A DNA stretch of 64,000 bases from JAGWBJ01 sp034423015 (GTDB taxonomy: Bacteria; Chloroflexota; Dehalococcoidia; Lucifugimonadales; JAGWBF01). Both the position numbers and the translations under genes were made by a program. This document shows positions 16,593 through 25,322 of this stretch, in pieces. How positions within the stretch are numbered: position 1 is the first letter of the stretch; every line of letters begins with the position of its first letter. A model generated the notes under the pieces. The model was given only the letters and a program-made list of their open reading frames with translations, made no database searches and was not told the origin of the DNA. Location: contig DAOUJG010000056.1 of assembly GCA_034423015.1 (NCBI GenBank), positions 18,317-82,316 of the forward strand, read 5' to 3'.

Positions 16593-17453
16593 CTAGTCGA
16601 GCTGCGCCCTGGCTCCCGGCTCTGTCAGTTGTTCGCTCAGATCCCAGAGGTCCGAGGCCAGCCGGGCATCGTAGCTCAGGGCGGACGACGGCACGGGGCG
16701 GCAGTCCACGAAATACTTGCCCGTGACCCCCTCGACCTCGGGAGAGGTCGCCAGGTAGGTCAACGTCTTCGCTCCCTTCGGGGCATCGACGCCCCGGACG
16801 CCTATGAGGAAGTTGGCCACGCGGCCCAGAAGGCCGTTGTCTCGTGCTATGTTTGTGCGGACCAGCCCGGGGTGCAGGGCGTTGACCGTTACGCCCGAGC
16901 CTTCGAGCCGTCGCGCCAGCTCGTAGGTGAACAGGATGTTGCAGAGCTTGGAGCGTCCATAGGCCCTGTAGCCGCCGTTCCTCCCGGGCTTGGGCAGGTC
17001 CTCCAGCCGGAACCTGCCAGCCGATAGGTGGGACTTGGACGAGACGTTGACGATCCGGGCCGGCGCCGAATCCTTCAGCAGGTCCAGCAGCAGTGTGGTC
17101 AGCAGGTAGTACCCCAGGTGGTTCAGGGCGAAGGTCATCTCGATGCCGTCGACGCTGCGGCGGTTGGAGAGAAATACGGCCCCGGCATTGTTCACCAGCA
17201 CGTCCAACCCGGGCATCTGCTCCTCCACCTGGTCTGCCAGACTGTGAACGTCCCCCTGGGAAGAGAGGTCGGCCAGCAGGTAACGCACCGAAGGGTTGCC
17301 CGTCTCCTCGATGATCCTGGCTGTTGCGGCAGCAACCTTCGCGGGGTTCCGGCCAACCATCGTCACGCTCGCGCCCATGCGAGCCAGCTCCCGCGCTGCC
17401 GCGTAGCCGATGCCGTCGCTGCCGCCGGTGATCAGACAGGTCTTGTCTTCCAT
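16593..17453 (-). CDS. Short-chain dehydrogenase/reductase (retinol dehydrogenase-like)
   Basis: A 286-residue NAD(P)-dependent SDR. Cofactor motif TGGSDGIGYAAARELA is at residues 8-23, NNAGAVF near 85, catalytic Ser in VSSKSHLS near 137, and YGRSKLCN carries the Tyr and Lys near 164-168. The pattern resembles the retinol-dehydrogenase/WW-oxidoreductase subgroup. The ATG at 17453 (MEDKTCLITGG) was preferred to an open frame from 17588, whose extra 45 residues are Arg-rich and unlike the family. The substrate is unknown. Confidence 0.92.
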   Translation of the reverse strand: MEDKTCLITGGSDGIGYAAARELARMGASVTMVGRNPAKVAAATARIIEETGNPSVRYLLADLSSQGDVHSLADQVEEQMPGLDVLVNNAGAVFLSNRRSVDGIEMTFALNHLGYYLLTTLLLDLLKDSAPARIVNVSSKSHLSAGRFRLEDLPKPGRNGGYRAYGRSKLCNILFTYELARRLEGSGVTVNALHPGLVRTNIARDNGLLGRVANFLIGVRGVDAPKGAKTLTYLATSPEVEGVTGKYFVDCRPVPSSALSYDARLASDLWDLSEQLTEPGARAQLD

Positions 17454-17515
17454 CTCGTTTGGCCCATGATTCTGGGGTCTGTCGTAGGTTGCCGGGAGGC
17501 GCCGGCAGCGGTACG

Positions 17516-18463
17516 CTATCTTACGCAGGCGGCGATGCGCTCCATTAGCTCTGCCTCCAGTGGCGCGGCCGCCTCCGCGGCGATGCACTCCCGCAGTTCC
17601 TGGCGGTTTTTGACACCCAGCACCACCGTGGAGATGCCCTCCATCGAGAGGGTGTAGCAGTGGGCCAGGTAGGCCGCGCTGTGGCCCAGCTCCGCGGCCA
17701 GGGCCCGGAAGGTCGCCGCCCGGGCGTAGTCTGCCAGCTCCGTGTGGCCCTCGGGCAGCGGCCGGTCGATGGTGTCAGTCAACGCGCCGGCCTGCACCGC
17801 CCGGATCCCCATGACCGCGACGCCGCTGGCGTTGGCCGCCGCGATGATGTCCCGCGGGCGGGCCGGTCCGCTGCCTTCCACCAGCCCGCCCGCCGAGTCC
17901 ATCAGGTTGGCGATGCACTGGATGTAGTCCGGCCGGGGCCCGTTCGTGAGCAGGTGGATGAGGGCGTCGGCCTGGCTGATGCCCGTGAGGCCCCAGTGCC
18001 CGATGCGCCCCTCCGCGATGAGCCGCTGGAAGGCCGGCGCCACGGCCTCCGTCACCGTCGCCACGGTGGTCAGCCGCTCTCCGCCCTCCTCCCCAAGGGT
18101 CACGGCGTTGTGCAGGAACATCACGTCCACCCGCTCCAGCTTCATGCGCTCCAGGCTGCCCGTAAGGCTGGTGGAGAGGAGGTCGTACACTTGCTCCGGC
18201 GGGGTCGCACCGACGCGGCACTTGGTGACCACCCTGACCCCTGCGGGCAGCCCGCCGTCGAAGGCCTCGCCTATCACCCTCTCCGACTCGCCGTTGCCGT
18301 AGGAGGCCGCCAGGTCCAGCACGTCTATGCCGCACTCCACGGCCTCGCGCACCGTCGCGACGCACTCCTCTCGGGTTGTGGCCCCCCAGACGTGCCCGAG
18401 GCCTCCGCCGCCGAGGGTAAGGGCGCTCGCCGTGCCCAGCTTGCCGAAGGGTCGTTGCCGCAT
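17516..18463 (-). CDS. Aldo/keto reductase
   Basis: A 315-residue NADPH-dependent reductase with a TIM barrel. The N-terminus MRQRPFGKLGTASALTLGGGGLG is typical. The catalytic Asp-Tyr pair is in DVLDLAASYGNGESERVIGEA, the Lys lies in VVTKCRVG, and the usual HN motif is FLHNAVTLGEE. The C-terminus has STVVLGVKNRQELRECI. GGAGGA sits just before the ATG at 18463; an in-frame extension to 18523 lacks family homology. Substrate cannot be predicted. It runs in the same direction as the SDR gene but with a 62-nt gap. Confidence 0.92.
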   Translation of the reverse strand: MRQRPFGKLGTASALTLGGGGLGHVWGATTREECVATVREAVECGIDVLDLAASYGNGESERVIGEAFDGGLPAGVRVVTKCRVGATPPEQVYDLLSTSLTGSLERMKLERVDVMFLHNAVTLGEEGGERLTTVATVTEAVAPAFQRLIAEGRIGHWGLTGISQADALIHLLTNGPRPDYIQCIANLMDSAGGLVEGSGPARPRDIIAAANASGVAVMGIRAVQAGALTDTIDRPLPEGHTELADYARAATFRALAAELGHSAAYLAHCYTLSMEGISTVVLGVKNRQELRECIAAEAAAPLEAELMERIAACVR

Positions 18464-18698
18464 GTCGTCCTCCCAGGTATGGGCGTGCTCCGTCGCCGCG
18501 CAGAATGGGCCCGTCCGCAGCATATCATGGCTGCCCGGCGGCTGTTAAGGCGCGCTTGTAACGCCGTAGTGGGGGTGCAGCACGGGTTGTTGCGATGGAC
18601 ACATCCGGTCTATGATACCCTGGACCGGGTTCACATAACCCTTCGAGGCCACTTCGCGCTCCTGACGTAGAAACCGTGTCTGTGACCATGACTGACCG

Positions 18699-20549
18699 AT
18701 GACAATGGACGACGCGATGCAGGAAGCCAACGGGGCCAATGGCAGATTGGCGGATGTCCTGAAGCAGCGCTTTGGGCACGACGGCTTCCTGCTCATGCAG
18801 GAAGAGGTCATCGAGAACGTGCTGGCCGGGCGGGACTCGCTGGTCCTGATGCCGACGGGCAGCGGGAAGTCCGTCTGCTACCAGCTCCCGGCGCTGCTCG
18901 TCGACGGGGTGACCTTGGTGGTGTCCCCGCTGATCGCCTTGATGAAGGACCAGGTCGACTCGCTCAAGGCCAAGGGAATCAGGGCGGCCTTCATCAACAG
19001 CGCCATGACCTACTCCGACGTGCGGGCCGTGCAGGCGGATGCATATCGGGGCCGGCTGGACATCCTGTACGTCTCGCCGGAGCGGCTGGCAATCCAGCGG
19101 TTCAACGACTTCCTGCGGGCCCTGAAGCTGGGGCTGATTGCCATCGACGAAGCTCACTGCATCTCGGAGTGGGGCCACGACTTCAGGCCCGACTACCGGA
19201 ACCTTCAGACCCTTCGGGACGACTTTCAGGATACGCCGATGATCGCCCTCACGGCTACGGCTACCGAGAGGGTCCGTGAAGACATCGTCCAGCAGCTGAA
19301 GATGCCCGGCGCTTCCCGGTTCGTAGCGAGCTTCAACAGGCCCAATCTGACCTACACGGTGAGGCCCAAACGCAAGAGCTTCCAGGCCCTTGTCGACTTG
19401 CTCGGACGGCTAGGCGCCGGCTCGGCCATCGTGTACCGCTTCTCCCGGCAAGAGACCGAGGATCTGGCGTCACGGCTGGCCGATCGAGGATTCAGGGCGC
19501 TGGCCTATCATGCCGGGTTGGAGGACGAAGTGCGTCGGAAGACCCAGGAACGGTTCCTCAGTGACGAGGTCCCGATAATCGTGGCCACGATAGCCTTCGG
19601 CATGGGTGTGGACAAGCCGAACATCCGCCTCGTGGTCCACTACGATCTGCCTAAGACCATCGAGGGCTACTACCAGGAGACCGGCAGGGCGGGGCGCGAT
19701 GGCCGGCCCAGCGACTGCGTCCTGTTCTTCTCATACGGTGACAAGATGAAGCAGGAGTTCTTCATCGGTCAGATGGAGGACGACGCAGAGAGGGCCAACG
19801 CCGAGGCGAAGCTGGCTAAGATGGTCGAGTACGGGAGCACGAAGTCGTGTCGACGACGGTTCCTCTTGGGCTACTTCGGCGAGGAGTGGACCCCTGAGGG
19901 CTGCGGGGCCTGCGACGTATGCCTGGCTGAGCAGCGGCGTGCCAGCCCCGATAGCACCTTCGATGGCACGGAGGTGGTCCAGAAAGTGCTGTCGAGCGTC
20001 ATACGGACTGGGGAGAGGTTCGGCGCCAATCACGTGGTCGAGGTGCTTCGCGGCAGCCGTTCGAGCCGCGTGATGGCGTTGGGGCATGACCGGCTCTCCG
20101 TCTACGGCATCGCACGGGAGATGCAGACCGACGACCTAAAGGACATCATCGACCAGCTCATCGGAATGGGTCTGGTCGAGAGGGCGTCGGGGGAGTTTCC
20201 GACCCTGTCCGTAACCCCTCAAGGCAGGAAGGTCCTCAAGGACCGCGAGACCGTGACCCTGGTTGGACAGGTCACCGCTCCGGCTCCACAAGGCGACCCG
20301 GCCGCTCCCCACGACCAGGTGTTGTTCCAGAAGCTTCGCGTGCTCAGGAAGGAGCTGGCCGACTCACTGGGCGTTCCGGCGTTTGTCGTGTTCAGTGACG
20401 CCACTCTCCGCCAGTTGGCGTCGAGCATGCCCGGAGACCGCGCCTCGATGCTGAAGGTCAAAGGGGTGGGGGAGTCCAAGCTGCGGCAGTTTGGGGACGA
20501 GTTCCTCTCGGTCATCGCGGGGCACCTGGCCGAGATAACGCCGCGATGA
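18699..20549 (+). CDS. recQ: ATP-dependent DNA helicase RecQ
   Basis: A 616-residue 3'-5' helicase acting in recombination and fork repair. Walker A MPTGSGKSVCYQLPALL is near residue 51, the DEAH box AIDEAHCISEWGHDFRPDY near 149, and GFGMGVDKPNIR-type and GRAGRDG motifs follow (here AFGMGVDKPNIR and ETGRAGRDGR). A RecQ zinc site is formed by Cys near 384 and the GCGACDVC cluster around 401-408. A winged-helix domain follows, then an HRDC domain at about 540-616 (LGVPAFVVFSDATLRQLA). Full-length and convergent with recN. Confidence 0.96.
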   Translation: MTMDDAMQEANGANGRLADVLKQRFGHDGFLLMQEEVIENVLAGRDSLVLMPTGSGKSVCYQLPALLVDGVTLVVSPLIALMKDQVDSLKAKGIRAAFINSAMTYSDVRAVQADAYRGRLDILYVSPERLAIQRFNDFLRALKLGLIAIDEAHCISEWGHDFRPDYRNLQTLRDDFQDTPMIALTATATERVREDIVQQLKMPGASRFVASFNRPNLTYTVRPKRKSFQALVDLLGRLGAGSAIVYRFSRQETEDLASRLADRGFRALAYHAGLEDEVRRKTQERFLSDEVPIIVATIAFGMGVDKPNIRLVVHYDLPKTIEGYYQETGRAGRDGRPSDCVLFFSYGDKMKQEFFIGQMEDDAERANAEAKLAKMVEYGSTKSCRRRFLLGYFGEEWTPEGCGACDVCLAEQRRASPDSTFDGTEVVQKVLSSVIRTGERFGANHVVEVLRGSRSSRVMALGHDRLSVYGIAREMQTDDLKDIIDQLIGMGLVERASGEFPTLSVTPQGRKVLKDRETVTLVGQVTAPAPQGDPAAPHDQVLFQKLRVLRKELADSLGVPAFVVFSDATLRQLASSMPGDRASMLKVKGVGESKLRQFGDEFLSVIAGHLAEITPR

Positions 20550-20585
20550 CGCCGTCGGCCGTAGGGACTTGCCGGGAATCCGAGG

Positions 20586-22370
20586 CTAGGTGACTTCCCC
20601 TTCGCTCCCCTTCCAGCTCGCCGCCTGCTCCACCATCTCCAGGGCGTTGCTGCGGGCTGCGCCGCTGTCGGAGCCGAGCATCTGGCTCAGCTCCGTCACC
20701 CTGGCCTGGCCGGCCAGGGTCTCCACCGCGGTCACGGTCCTATCATGGGAGGTGGACTTCACGACCCTGGCATGGTGGTCCGCGTAGCCCGCTATCTGAG
20801 GGAGGTGGGTTACGCACAGGACCTGGTGACTCTTGGATAGACCCCATAGCTTCCGGCCCAGGAGGCTGCCGACCCGGCCTCCTATTCCCGCATCCACCTC
20901 GTCGAACACCAGGACCGGAATCCGGTCGGCCGTGGAGAGAATGGTCTTTATGGCGAGCATCAGCCGGGCGGCCTCTCCCCCGGAGGCGATTCTCGCCAGG
21001 GGGCGCGGCGGTTCACCCAGGTTCAGCGAGACCAGGACCTCCACGGAGTCTATACCGGTGCCGTTGAAGGCGAAGCGCCTGACGCCGTCTCCGTCCAAGG
21101 ACGTCTGCCCTGGAGCGGCGAGTCCGGGCCCCGCCGGCACGCCCTCCTCCGACTCCGACTGACTGACATCCACGCGCACTTGGGCGTGTTGCACGGCCAG
21201 CCCGGCGACCTCCTCCTCGACTGCCCCGCCCAGGCGCTCGGCCGCGTCTCGCCGGGCCTCGGAGAGCCGTCCCGCCAGGGTACCAACCTGCCCCCGAAGC
21301 TCCATCTCAAGGGATTTCAGCTCCTCGGTGCGCTCTTCGCTGCGACACAGCTCCTCCAGCTCAACGGAGGAGCGCTGGGCGAAGGCCAGGACCTCTTCGA
21401 CGGTACTGCCGTACTTCCTCTTCAGGCCCCTGATCAAGTCCAGCCGCCCCTCCAGCTCCTGAAGGCGCTCCGGGTCGTACTCTATGCCGTCGCGATAGCT
21501 CCGCAGCGCCCGCCCCAGCTCCTCCATCTGGTGGGTCAGGGCATCCACCTGCTCGAGGTGATGGCCCAGCGAGGGGTCCAACTGCTTGAGGTGGGCCAGG
21601 TCCTGGGCTACCTGTCCCATGAGGTCCGTGACCGATTCCTGCCGGTCGAAGCCATCGTACAGCGCACGATAGGCGTGGTCGGCCAGGGCGGTGATCCGCT
21701 CCGCGTTGGCGATCCGGTCCCGCTCTAGGGCCAGGTCTTCGTCTTCAGCCGGGCGAAGATCGGCGGCGCGTATCTCTGCCACCTGGTACCTCAGAAAGTC
21801 CACCCGTCGGGCCAGATCCTGCTCTTCCGTCCGCAGCCGCTCCAGCTCCCGGCACACATCCTTTAGCCGGCGGACCTTCTCCGCCACCTGGGTCCGGAGC
21901 TCCCACAGCCCGCCATACTTGTCCAGTATGTCCATGTGCTCGCGCACTCGGAATAGGGACAAGTGCTGGTTCTGGCCGTGGATATCCACCAAGTGTTCGG
22001 CCAGGGCGCTCAACAGCCTGAGGGGAACGATTCGCCCGTTCACGCGGCAGGTGTTGCGCCCCTCCAGGTTGACCTCGCGGGCGAGAATCAGCTCCTCTTC
22101 CCCGCTGTCGACCTCGTACTCGGCCAGGGCGGCGTTGATGCTCTGGGCCAGGTCCCCGTCCAGCAGGAAGATGCCCTCCACCCTGGACTGGCGGGCGCCC
22201 GAGCGCACCATGCCCGCGTCGGCCCGGCCGCCCAGGAGAAGGCTCAGCGCGTCCACGATGATCGACTTTCCCGCCCCGGTCTCCCCGGTGAGCACGTTGA
22301 AGCCGGGCCCCAGCTCCATTTCAAGCTGCTCTATGGTGGCGAAATTGGTGACGCTGAGAAGTCTGAGCAT
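20586..22370 (-). CDS. recN: DNA repair protein RecN
   Basis: A 594-residue SMC-like ATPase that helps repair double-strand breaks. It begins MLRLLSVTNFATIEQLEME, with Walker A GETGAGKS at residues 29-36. A long central coiled coil runs from about 150 to 380, and the C-terminal half has the ABC signature region (ARIASGGEAARLMLAIK) and Walker B LVFDEVDAGIGGRVG. Length is normal. It faces recQ tail-to-tail with a 36-nt gap in which I see no strong terminator. No LexA-like box was noticed upstream. Confidence 0.96.
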   Translation of the reverse strand: MLRLLSVTNFATIEQLEMELGPGFNVLTGETGAGKSIIVDALSLLLGGRADAGMVRSGARQSRVEGIFLLDGDLAQSINAALAEYEVDSGEEELILAREVNLEGRNTCRVNGRIVPLRLLSALAEHLVDIHGQNQHLSLFRVREHMDILDKYGGLWELRTQVAEKVRRLKDVCRELERLRTEEQDLARRVDFLRYQVAEIRAADLRPAEDEDLALERDRIANAERITALADHAYRALYDGFDRQESVTDLMGQVAQDLAHLKQLDPSLGHHLEQVDALTHQMEELGRALRSYRDGIEYDPERLQELEGRLDLIRGLKRKYGSTVEEVLAFAQRSSVELEELCRSEERTEELKSLEMELRGQVGTLAGRLSEARRDAAERLGGAVEEEVAGLAVQHAQVRVDVSQSESEEGVPAGPGLAAPGQTSLDGDGVRRFAFNGTGIDSVEVLVSLNLGEPPRPLARIASGGEAARLMLAIKTILSTADRIPVLVFDEVDAGIGGRVGSLLGRKLWGLSKSHQVLCVTHLPQIAGYADHHARVVKSTSHDRTVTAVETLAGQARVTELSQMLGSDSGAARSNALEMVEQAASWKGSEGEVT

Positions 22371-22470
22371 GGAAACGTCCGCACCCCCCGCTTCACATCA
22401 AGACCGGCCCGGAGGAATGTCCCGGGACTGACCTGTCTCGTCCATAGCGGTACCGGATGCGGCGTTATTC

Positions 22471-22500
22471 CGCCGAGTAGCCGGCGCCGGCCACTCGGCG
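22471..22500. repeat. 30-bp near-perfect palindrome between recN and the thioredoxin-like gene
   Basis: Bases 22471-22500 read CGCCGAGT, A, GCCGGCGCCGGC, C, ACTCGGCG; the arms pair completely except at one symmetrical A/C position. It lies just after the stop of the leftward thioredoxin-like lipoprotein gene, so it could act as its terminator hairpin. There is no T-run after it on the minus strand, so intrinsic termination is uncertain; a protein-binding palindrome is the alternative. Confidence 0.6.
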
Positions 22501-22514
22501 ACAATGGACGGGGA

Positions 22515-23135
22515 TCAGGAGCCTACCAGGGACTCGAAGACCTCTCGCCAGCTATTCGCCGTTTCCGACCCGTAGCGAAGATCGGACACGACCACGCCGT
22601 TGGCGTCGAGGGCCATGTGGGCCGCCTGCCGGGTGACGTTGTAGCTCTTCAGCATCTGCACGTCGGCGGTTGTCATCGGCCAGGTGAATTCCTGCGCCTC
22701 CTTGTAGGAGAGGATGTCCTTGGCCTCCTCCGAGGGGTCGACCCCCACGCCGACAATCTCCACGCGGTCAGAGTATTCGGGGTATACGTCCCTTAGCTGC
22801 CCCAACGAGGCACGGCATGTTGGTCACCAGGTGGCGAAGAAGTAGAGGATTACGGGGCGGCCCTGGAGGCTGCCCAGGGTGAGGTCCTCGCCCGCCGCGG
22901 TGGTCAGAGTGAAGTCGGGGGCCTGTTGCCCTACTTTGTATCCCACCTCGATGGACGGCTGCGCGGGCTCCGAGGTATCCCTAACGGCCCCGTCGGCGGG
23001 TTCGGTTGCATCGGCGGCGGGTTCCGGGGCCTGCTGGGTCGGGGGAGGGCTGGTGGCGGAGTCGCCGCCGGTGCATGCGGCCGTCAGCGCTGCTCCCAAG
23101 ACCAGGCACAAAGCCAGCATCAGCCATCTCGACAT
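22515..23135 (-). CDS. Thioredoxin-fold (TlpA/redoxin) lipoprotein with in-frame TGA at the first active-site Cys; candidate selenoprotein
   Basis: Read through TGA, this is a 206-residue exported redox protein. Residues 1-21 form a lipoprotein signal ending LTAAC (Cys21), then a Pro/Ala/Glu linker to about 60, then a redoxin domain (VGQQAPDFTLTTAAGEDLTLG). The active site reads FFATW-TGA-PTCRASLG, so TGA (22824-22826) occupies the first position of CxxC, giving UxxC with Cys107. The frame is otherwise intact, continuing LRDVYPEY and VGVGVDPSEEAKDI to a normal end, and a SECIS-like hairpin follows the TGA. Start chosen at 23135, which has GAGGAG 9 nt upstream; an ATG at 23153 lacks one. The alternative is a pseudogene or a TGC-to-TGA error. 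Confidence 0.7.
22798..22812 (-). promoter_or_regulatory. Putative bacterial SECIS hairpin after the TGA codon
   Basis: On the coding strand the bases after TGA are CCAACATGCCG, then TGCCT-CGTTG-GGGCA. The last part folds as a 5-bp stem (T-A, G-C, C-G, C-G, T-G) with the 5-nt loop CGTTG. The loop begins 16 nt after TGA and has G at its second position, matching the known bacterial SECIS pattern of a short stem with an early loop G at 16-37 nt. A competing CCAAC/GTTGG pairing starting directly after TGA is also possible. Function is predicted, not shown. Confidence 0.45.
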
Positions 23136-23176
23136 ATTGACGAAGCTCCTCATTGCAACTACTGTACGCTTCTTGG

Positions 23177-23182
23177 ATTATA
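23177..23182 (-). promoter_or_regulatory. Possible -10 box for the thioredoxin-like lipoprotein gene
   Basis: A perfect TATAAT on the minus strand lies 42 nt upstream of the chosen ATG. I see no good -35 element at 16-18 nt, so this is a single-box call. It shares the divergent intergenic region with the bioY promoter. Confidence 0.4.
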
Positions 23183-23290
23183 CCTGCATTCCCCTGGTTG
23201 ACGCCAGACCGCCGGACGGCCGATTCACGAGGGGTCCCTCCACATGGAGGTCGACGGGAGCAAGCCGGCCGGCTTGAACGGTTATTTGCA

Positions 23291-23320
23291 TTGACAATCG
23301 CTATCGTCGACCCCTACACT
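23291..23320 (+). promoter_or_regulatory. Sigma-70-type promoter upstream of bioY
   Basis: TTGACA at 23291-23296 and TACACT at 23315-23320 are separated by 18 nt. The predicted transcript would begin near 23327 and have a leader of about 65 nt before the bioY ATG. No clear BirA-type operator was seen. Confidence 0.5.
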
Positions 23321-23392
23321 CGACGGGTCTTCAACCGGCATGCGACACGGGCAGGCGAATCTTTATCACAGACTTGGTGTGGAGTTGTCATA

Positions 23393-24034
23393 ATGCAGAG
23401 CGTGATCAGGTCCGGGGAGCTCGTCCTACGGTCGAAACCCTGGTCGGTAATAGGCCCGTATAACAGCTCTCTGATGGACTCCCTCTTTCCGTCCCTCAAC
23501 ACCCTTCAGAGGGTGGCTATTTCGCTGCTCTTCGTGGGGCTCCTGGTCTCCTTCGGTCGGGCGACGTTCTACCTCCCGGACAACCCTGTTCCCATCACCT
23601 TTCAGACCACCGGTGTGCTGCTGTTCGGGGGCGTTTTGGGTCTGAGGTGGGGTATATTCGCGATCCTCGTATACTACCTTCTGGGCATGGCAGGGGTGCC
23701 GGTGTTCAAGGACGGCGGCAACGGCTGGCACTACGTCACCGGCACGGTAACCGGTGGCTATCTCATCGGGTTCGTCGTCGCCTCGGTGTTGGTGGGCTAC
23801 CTGTCGCAGCATGGTTGGAACCGAGGTCGGTCGCTATGGCCGATGCTTCTGGGAAGCCTGGCCATATATGTGCCGGGGCTCCTGTGGCTGCACTACTTCG
23901 ACTTCGGATGGCCGGCCGAGGGGGAGCTGTTCAGCGGCGGAATGTACCCCTTCATTCCGGGGGACCTGGTAAAGCTGATGATAGCGTCCCTCGTGGTGGG
24001 GTTCGGGTGGAAGCTCGCGGACCGACGCCGGTAG
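23393..24034 (+). CDS. bioY: Biotin transporter BioY
   Basis: A 213-residue membrane S-component that binds biotin, working alone or with an ECF energizing module. The family signature PITFQTTGVLLFGGVLGLRWG is recognisable, followed by YYLLGMAGVPVFKDGGNGW and TGGYLIGFVVASVLVGYL; about six transmembrane helices are visible, and FIPGDLVKLMIASLVV forms the last part. The ATG at 23393 was chosen for its GGAG site 8 nt upstream; the frame is open from 23153 but that extension has no family features. No ecfA/ecfT genes lie nearby. Confidence 0.9.
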   Translation: MQSVIRSGELVLRSKPWSVIGPYNSSLMDSLFPSLNTLQRVAISLLFVGLLVSFGRATFYLPDNPVPITFQTTGVLLFGGVLGLRWGIFAILVYYLLGMAGVPVFKDGGNGWHYVTGTVTGGYLIGFVVASVLVGYLSQHGWNRGRSLWPMLLGSLAIYVPGLLWLHYFDFGWPAEGELFSGGMYPFIPGDLVKLMIASLVVGFGWKLADRRR

Positions 24035-24116
24035 TCCGAAGGGGAAAGCAAGCAGGACGCCCAACCGTCCGGCGAGTGACCAACGTGCGTGGGCCCGCGC
24101 TAGAGCGCCCCAGGAA

Positions 24117-25019
24117 TCAGCTATCGTCCGAACGCCCTGTAGACTCCTGCGTCCCTGGGTGCCTAGGCAGGAACATCCTCATCTCCGTGTGGCGCCCTGG
24201 CTCGGACTCTCCGACGATGTTCCCGCCGTGCTCCCGGACCACGTCGTAGACGAAGCTGAGCCCCAGCCCGGCGTTCCTCCCCGTATCCTTGGTCGTGAAG
24301 AAGGGGTCGAACATCCTTGCCATCGTCTCCGCGGTCATCCCCGTCCCGTTGTCCCAAATCGATATCACCGCGCCGTCTTCCGTGTTGGCCGTGCCGACTC
24401 TCAGCTCGGGCCTGTATTCGTGTCCCTCCAGGCGCACTTTCTCCGCCATCGCTTGGCAGGCGTTGGTCACCAGGTTGGCGATGGCCCTGGCCACGTCCTC
24501 AGACACCGCGACGACCTCCTCCAACTCCGGGTCAGGCTCCATGGTGAGCTCAACCTGGAGGCCGGGTTCGTAGACCCGCACCGCCTGGCGGGCCAGGTTG
24601 GTCTGCTCGGCCAACAGCTGGTTCAGGTCCACCGGGCGGAACCCCCCTCCGGTCCCCGGGTCCAATGCCAGCATGGCCGACACGATGCCGTTGGCGCGGT
24701 CGCCATGGTGCACTACACGGTCCATGTTCTCCGTCAGCTCCTGGAGAAGCGCCTCCGCCTCCTCCCGGGCCTCAGGGTCGAGCTGCCCCAGCATCTCCCC
24801 CAAGTCCTCGGCTATCTCCCTGGATGAGGAGGCGAAGCTGCGAATGAACTGGAGGGGGTCACGCATCGAGTGGGCCACGCCCCAGGACAGCTCGCCGAGC
24901 TCCGCCAGCTTCTGCTGGCTGGCGACCTGCTCCCGGACTTGCCTGAGGTCCGCCAGCGCCTGCTGCAGCTCGGCGGCCTTCTGGTGGAGCTCCTCGGCAA
25001 GTCGCTGCTCCGCGTCCAT
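24117..25019 (-). CDS. Soluble sensor histidine kinase with unusual H-box
   Basis: A 300-residue kinase without transmembrane segments or a recognisable sensor domain. An N-terminal coiled coil (AEELHQKAAELQQALADL) leads to the dimerization helix with His50 in GVAHSMRDPLQFI; the usual HE-x-x-NP is HS-x-x-DP. The ATPase domain is complete: N box NLVTNACQAM, G1 WDNGTGM, F box FDPFFTTKD, and G2 GLGLSFVYDVVREHGG. No response regulator is adjacent, so it is an orphan. Membership in the NtrB-like class is suggested by the C-terminal motifs. Confidence 0.88.
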   Translation of the reverse strand: MDAEQRLAEELHQKAAELQQALADLRQVREQVASQQKLAELGELSWGVAHSMRDPLQFIRSFASSSREIAEDLGEMLGQLDPEAREEAEALLQELTENMDRVVHHGDRANGIVSAMLALDPGTGGGFRPVDLNQLLAEQTNLARQAVRVYEPGLQVELTMEPDPELEEVVAVSEDVARAIANLVTNACQAMAEKVRLEGHEYRPELRVGTANTEDGAVISIWDNGTGMTAETMARMFDPFFTTKDTGRNAGLGLSFVYDVVREHGGNIVGESEPGRHTEMRMFLPRHPGTQESTGRSDDS

Positions 25020-25322
25020 CTAGGCTGCCCCGCCGGAGTCTTGATGTACCATGGCGGCCGGCCGGGTGGGAATGAGGGTGGTCGGGCCTGTCATGGTCCT
25101 CTCCTTCGGGTGGCCGGGCCCCCGCCCGGCCACGGGAAAACCCATCAAGCTCGTCTGTCTGGTCCTGCGTTCGTTGGTTCCCACCGGCGATTATACCAGT
25201 CAAATAGACATCGCGGACTGCCCCGCCCCATGCGGAGTCTTGCACAAAATCAATTCCGCACCGTCAGCGCGGCCGCGATGGGCGGCTACGGTCCCTGGGG
25301 TCTCAGTGTTGCAGGCCGTCGA
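25020..25322. other. Intergenic region with no supported gene
   Basis: About 300 nt between the histidine kinase and the membrane protein gene. A 93-codon plus-strand frame from 25051 crosses it but has no ribosome site, no recognisable domain and runs into the next gene; I see no terminator with a T-run or other structured element. Confidence 0.5.

Noticed and set aside
22824..22826. Genome-wide reassignment of TGA to Trp or Gly as an explanation of the in-frame TGA
   Set aside because: Many genes here end in TGA at overlaps (ATGA, GTGA) and family-typical C-termini, so TGA works as stop elsewhere.
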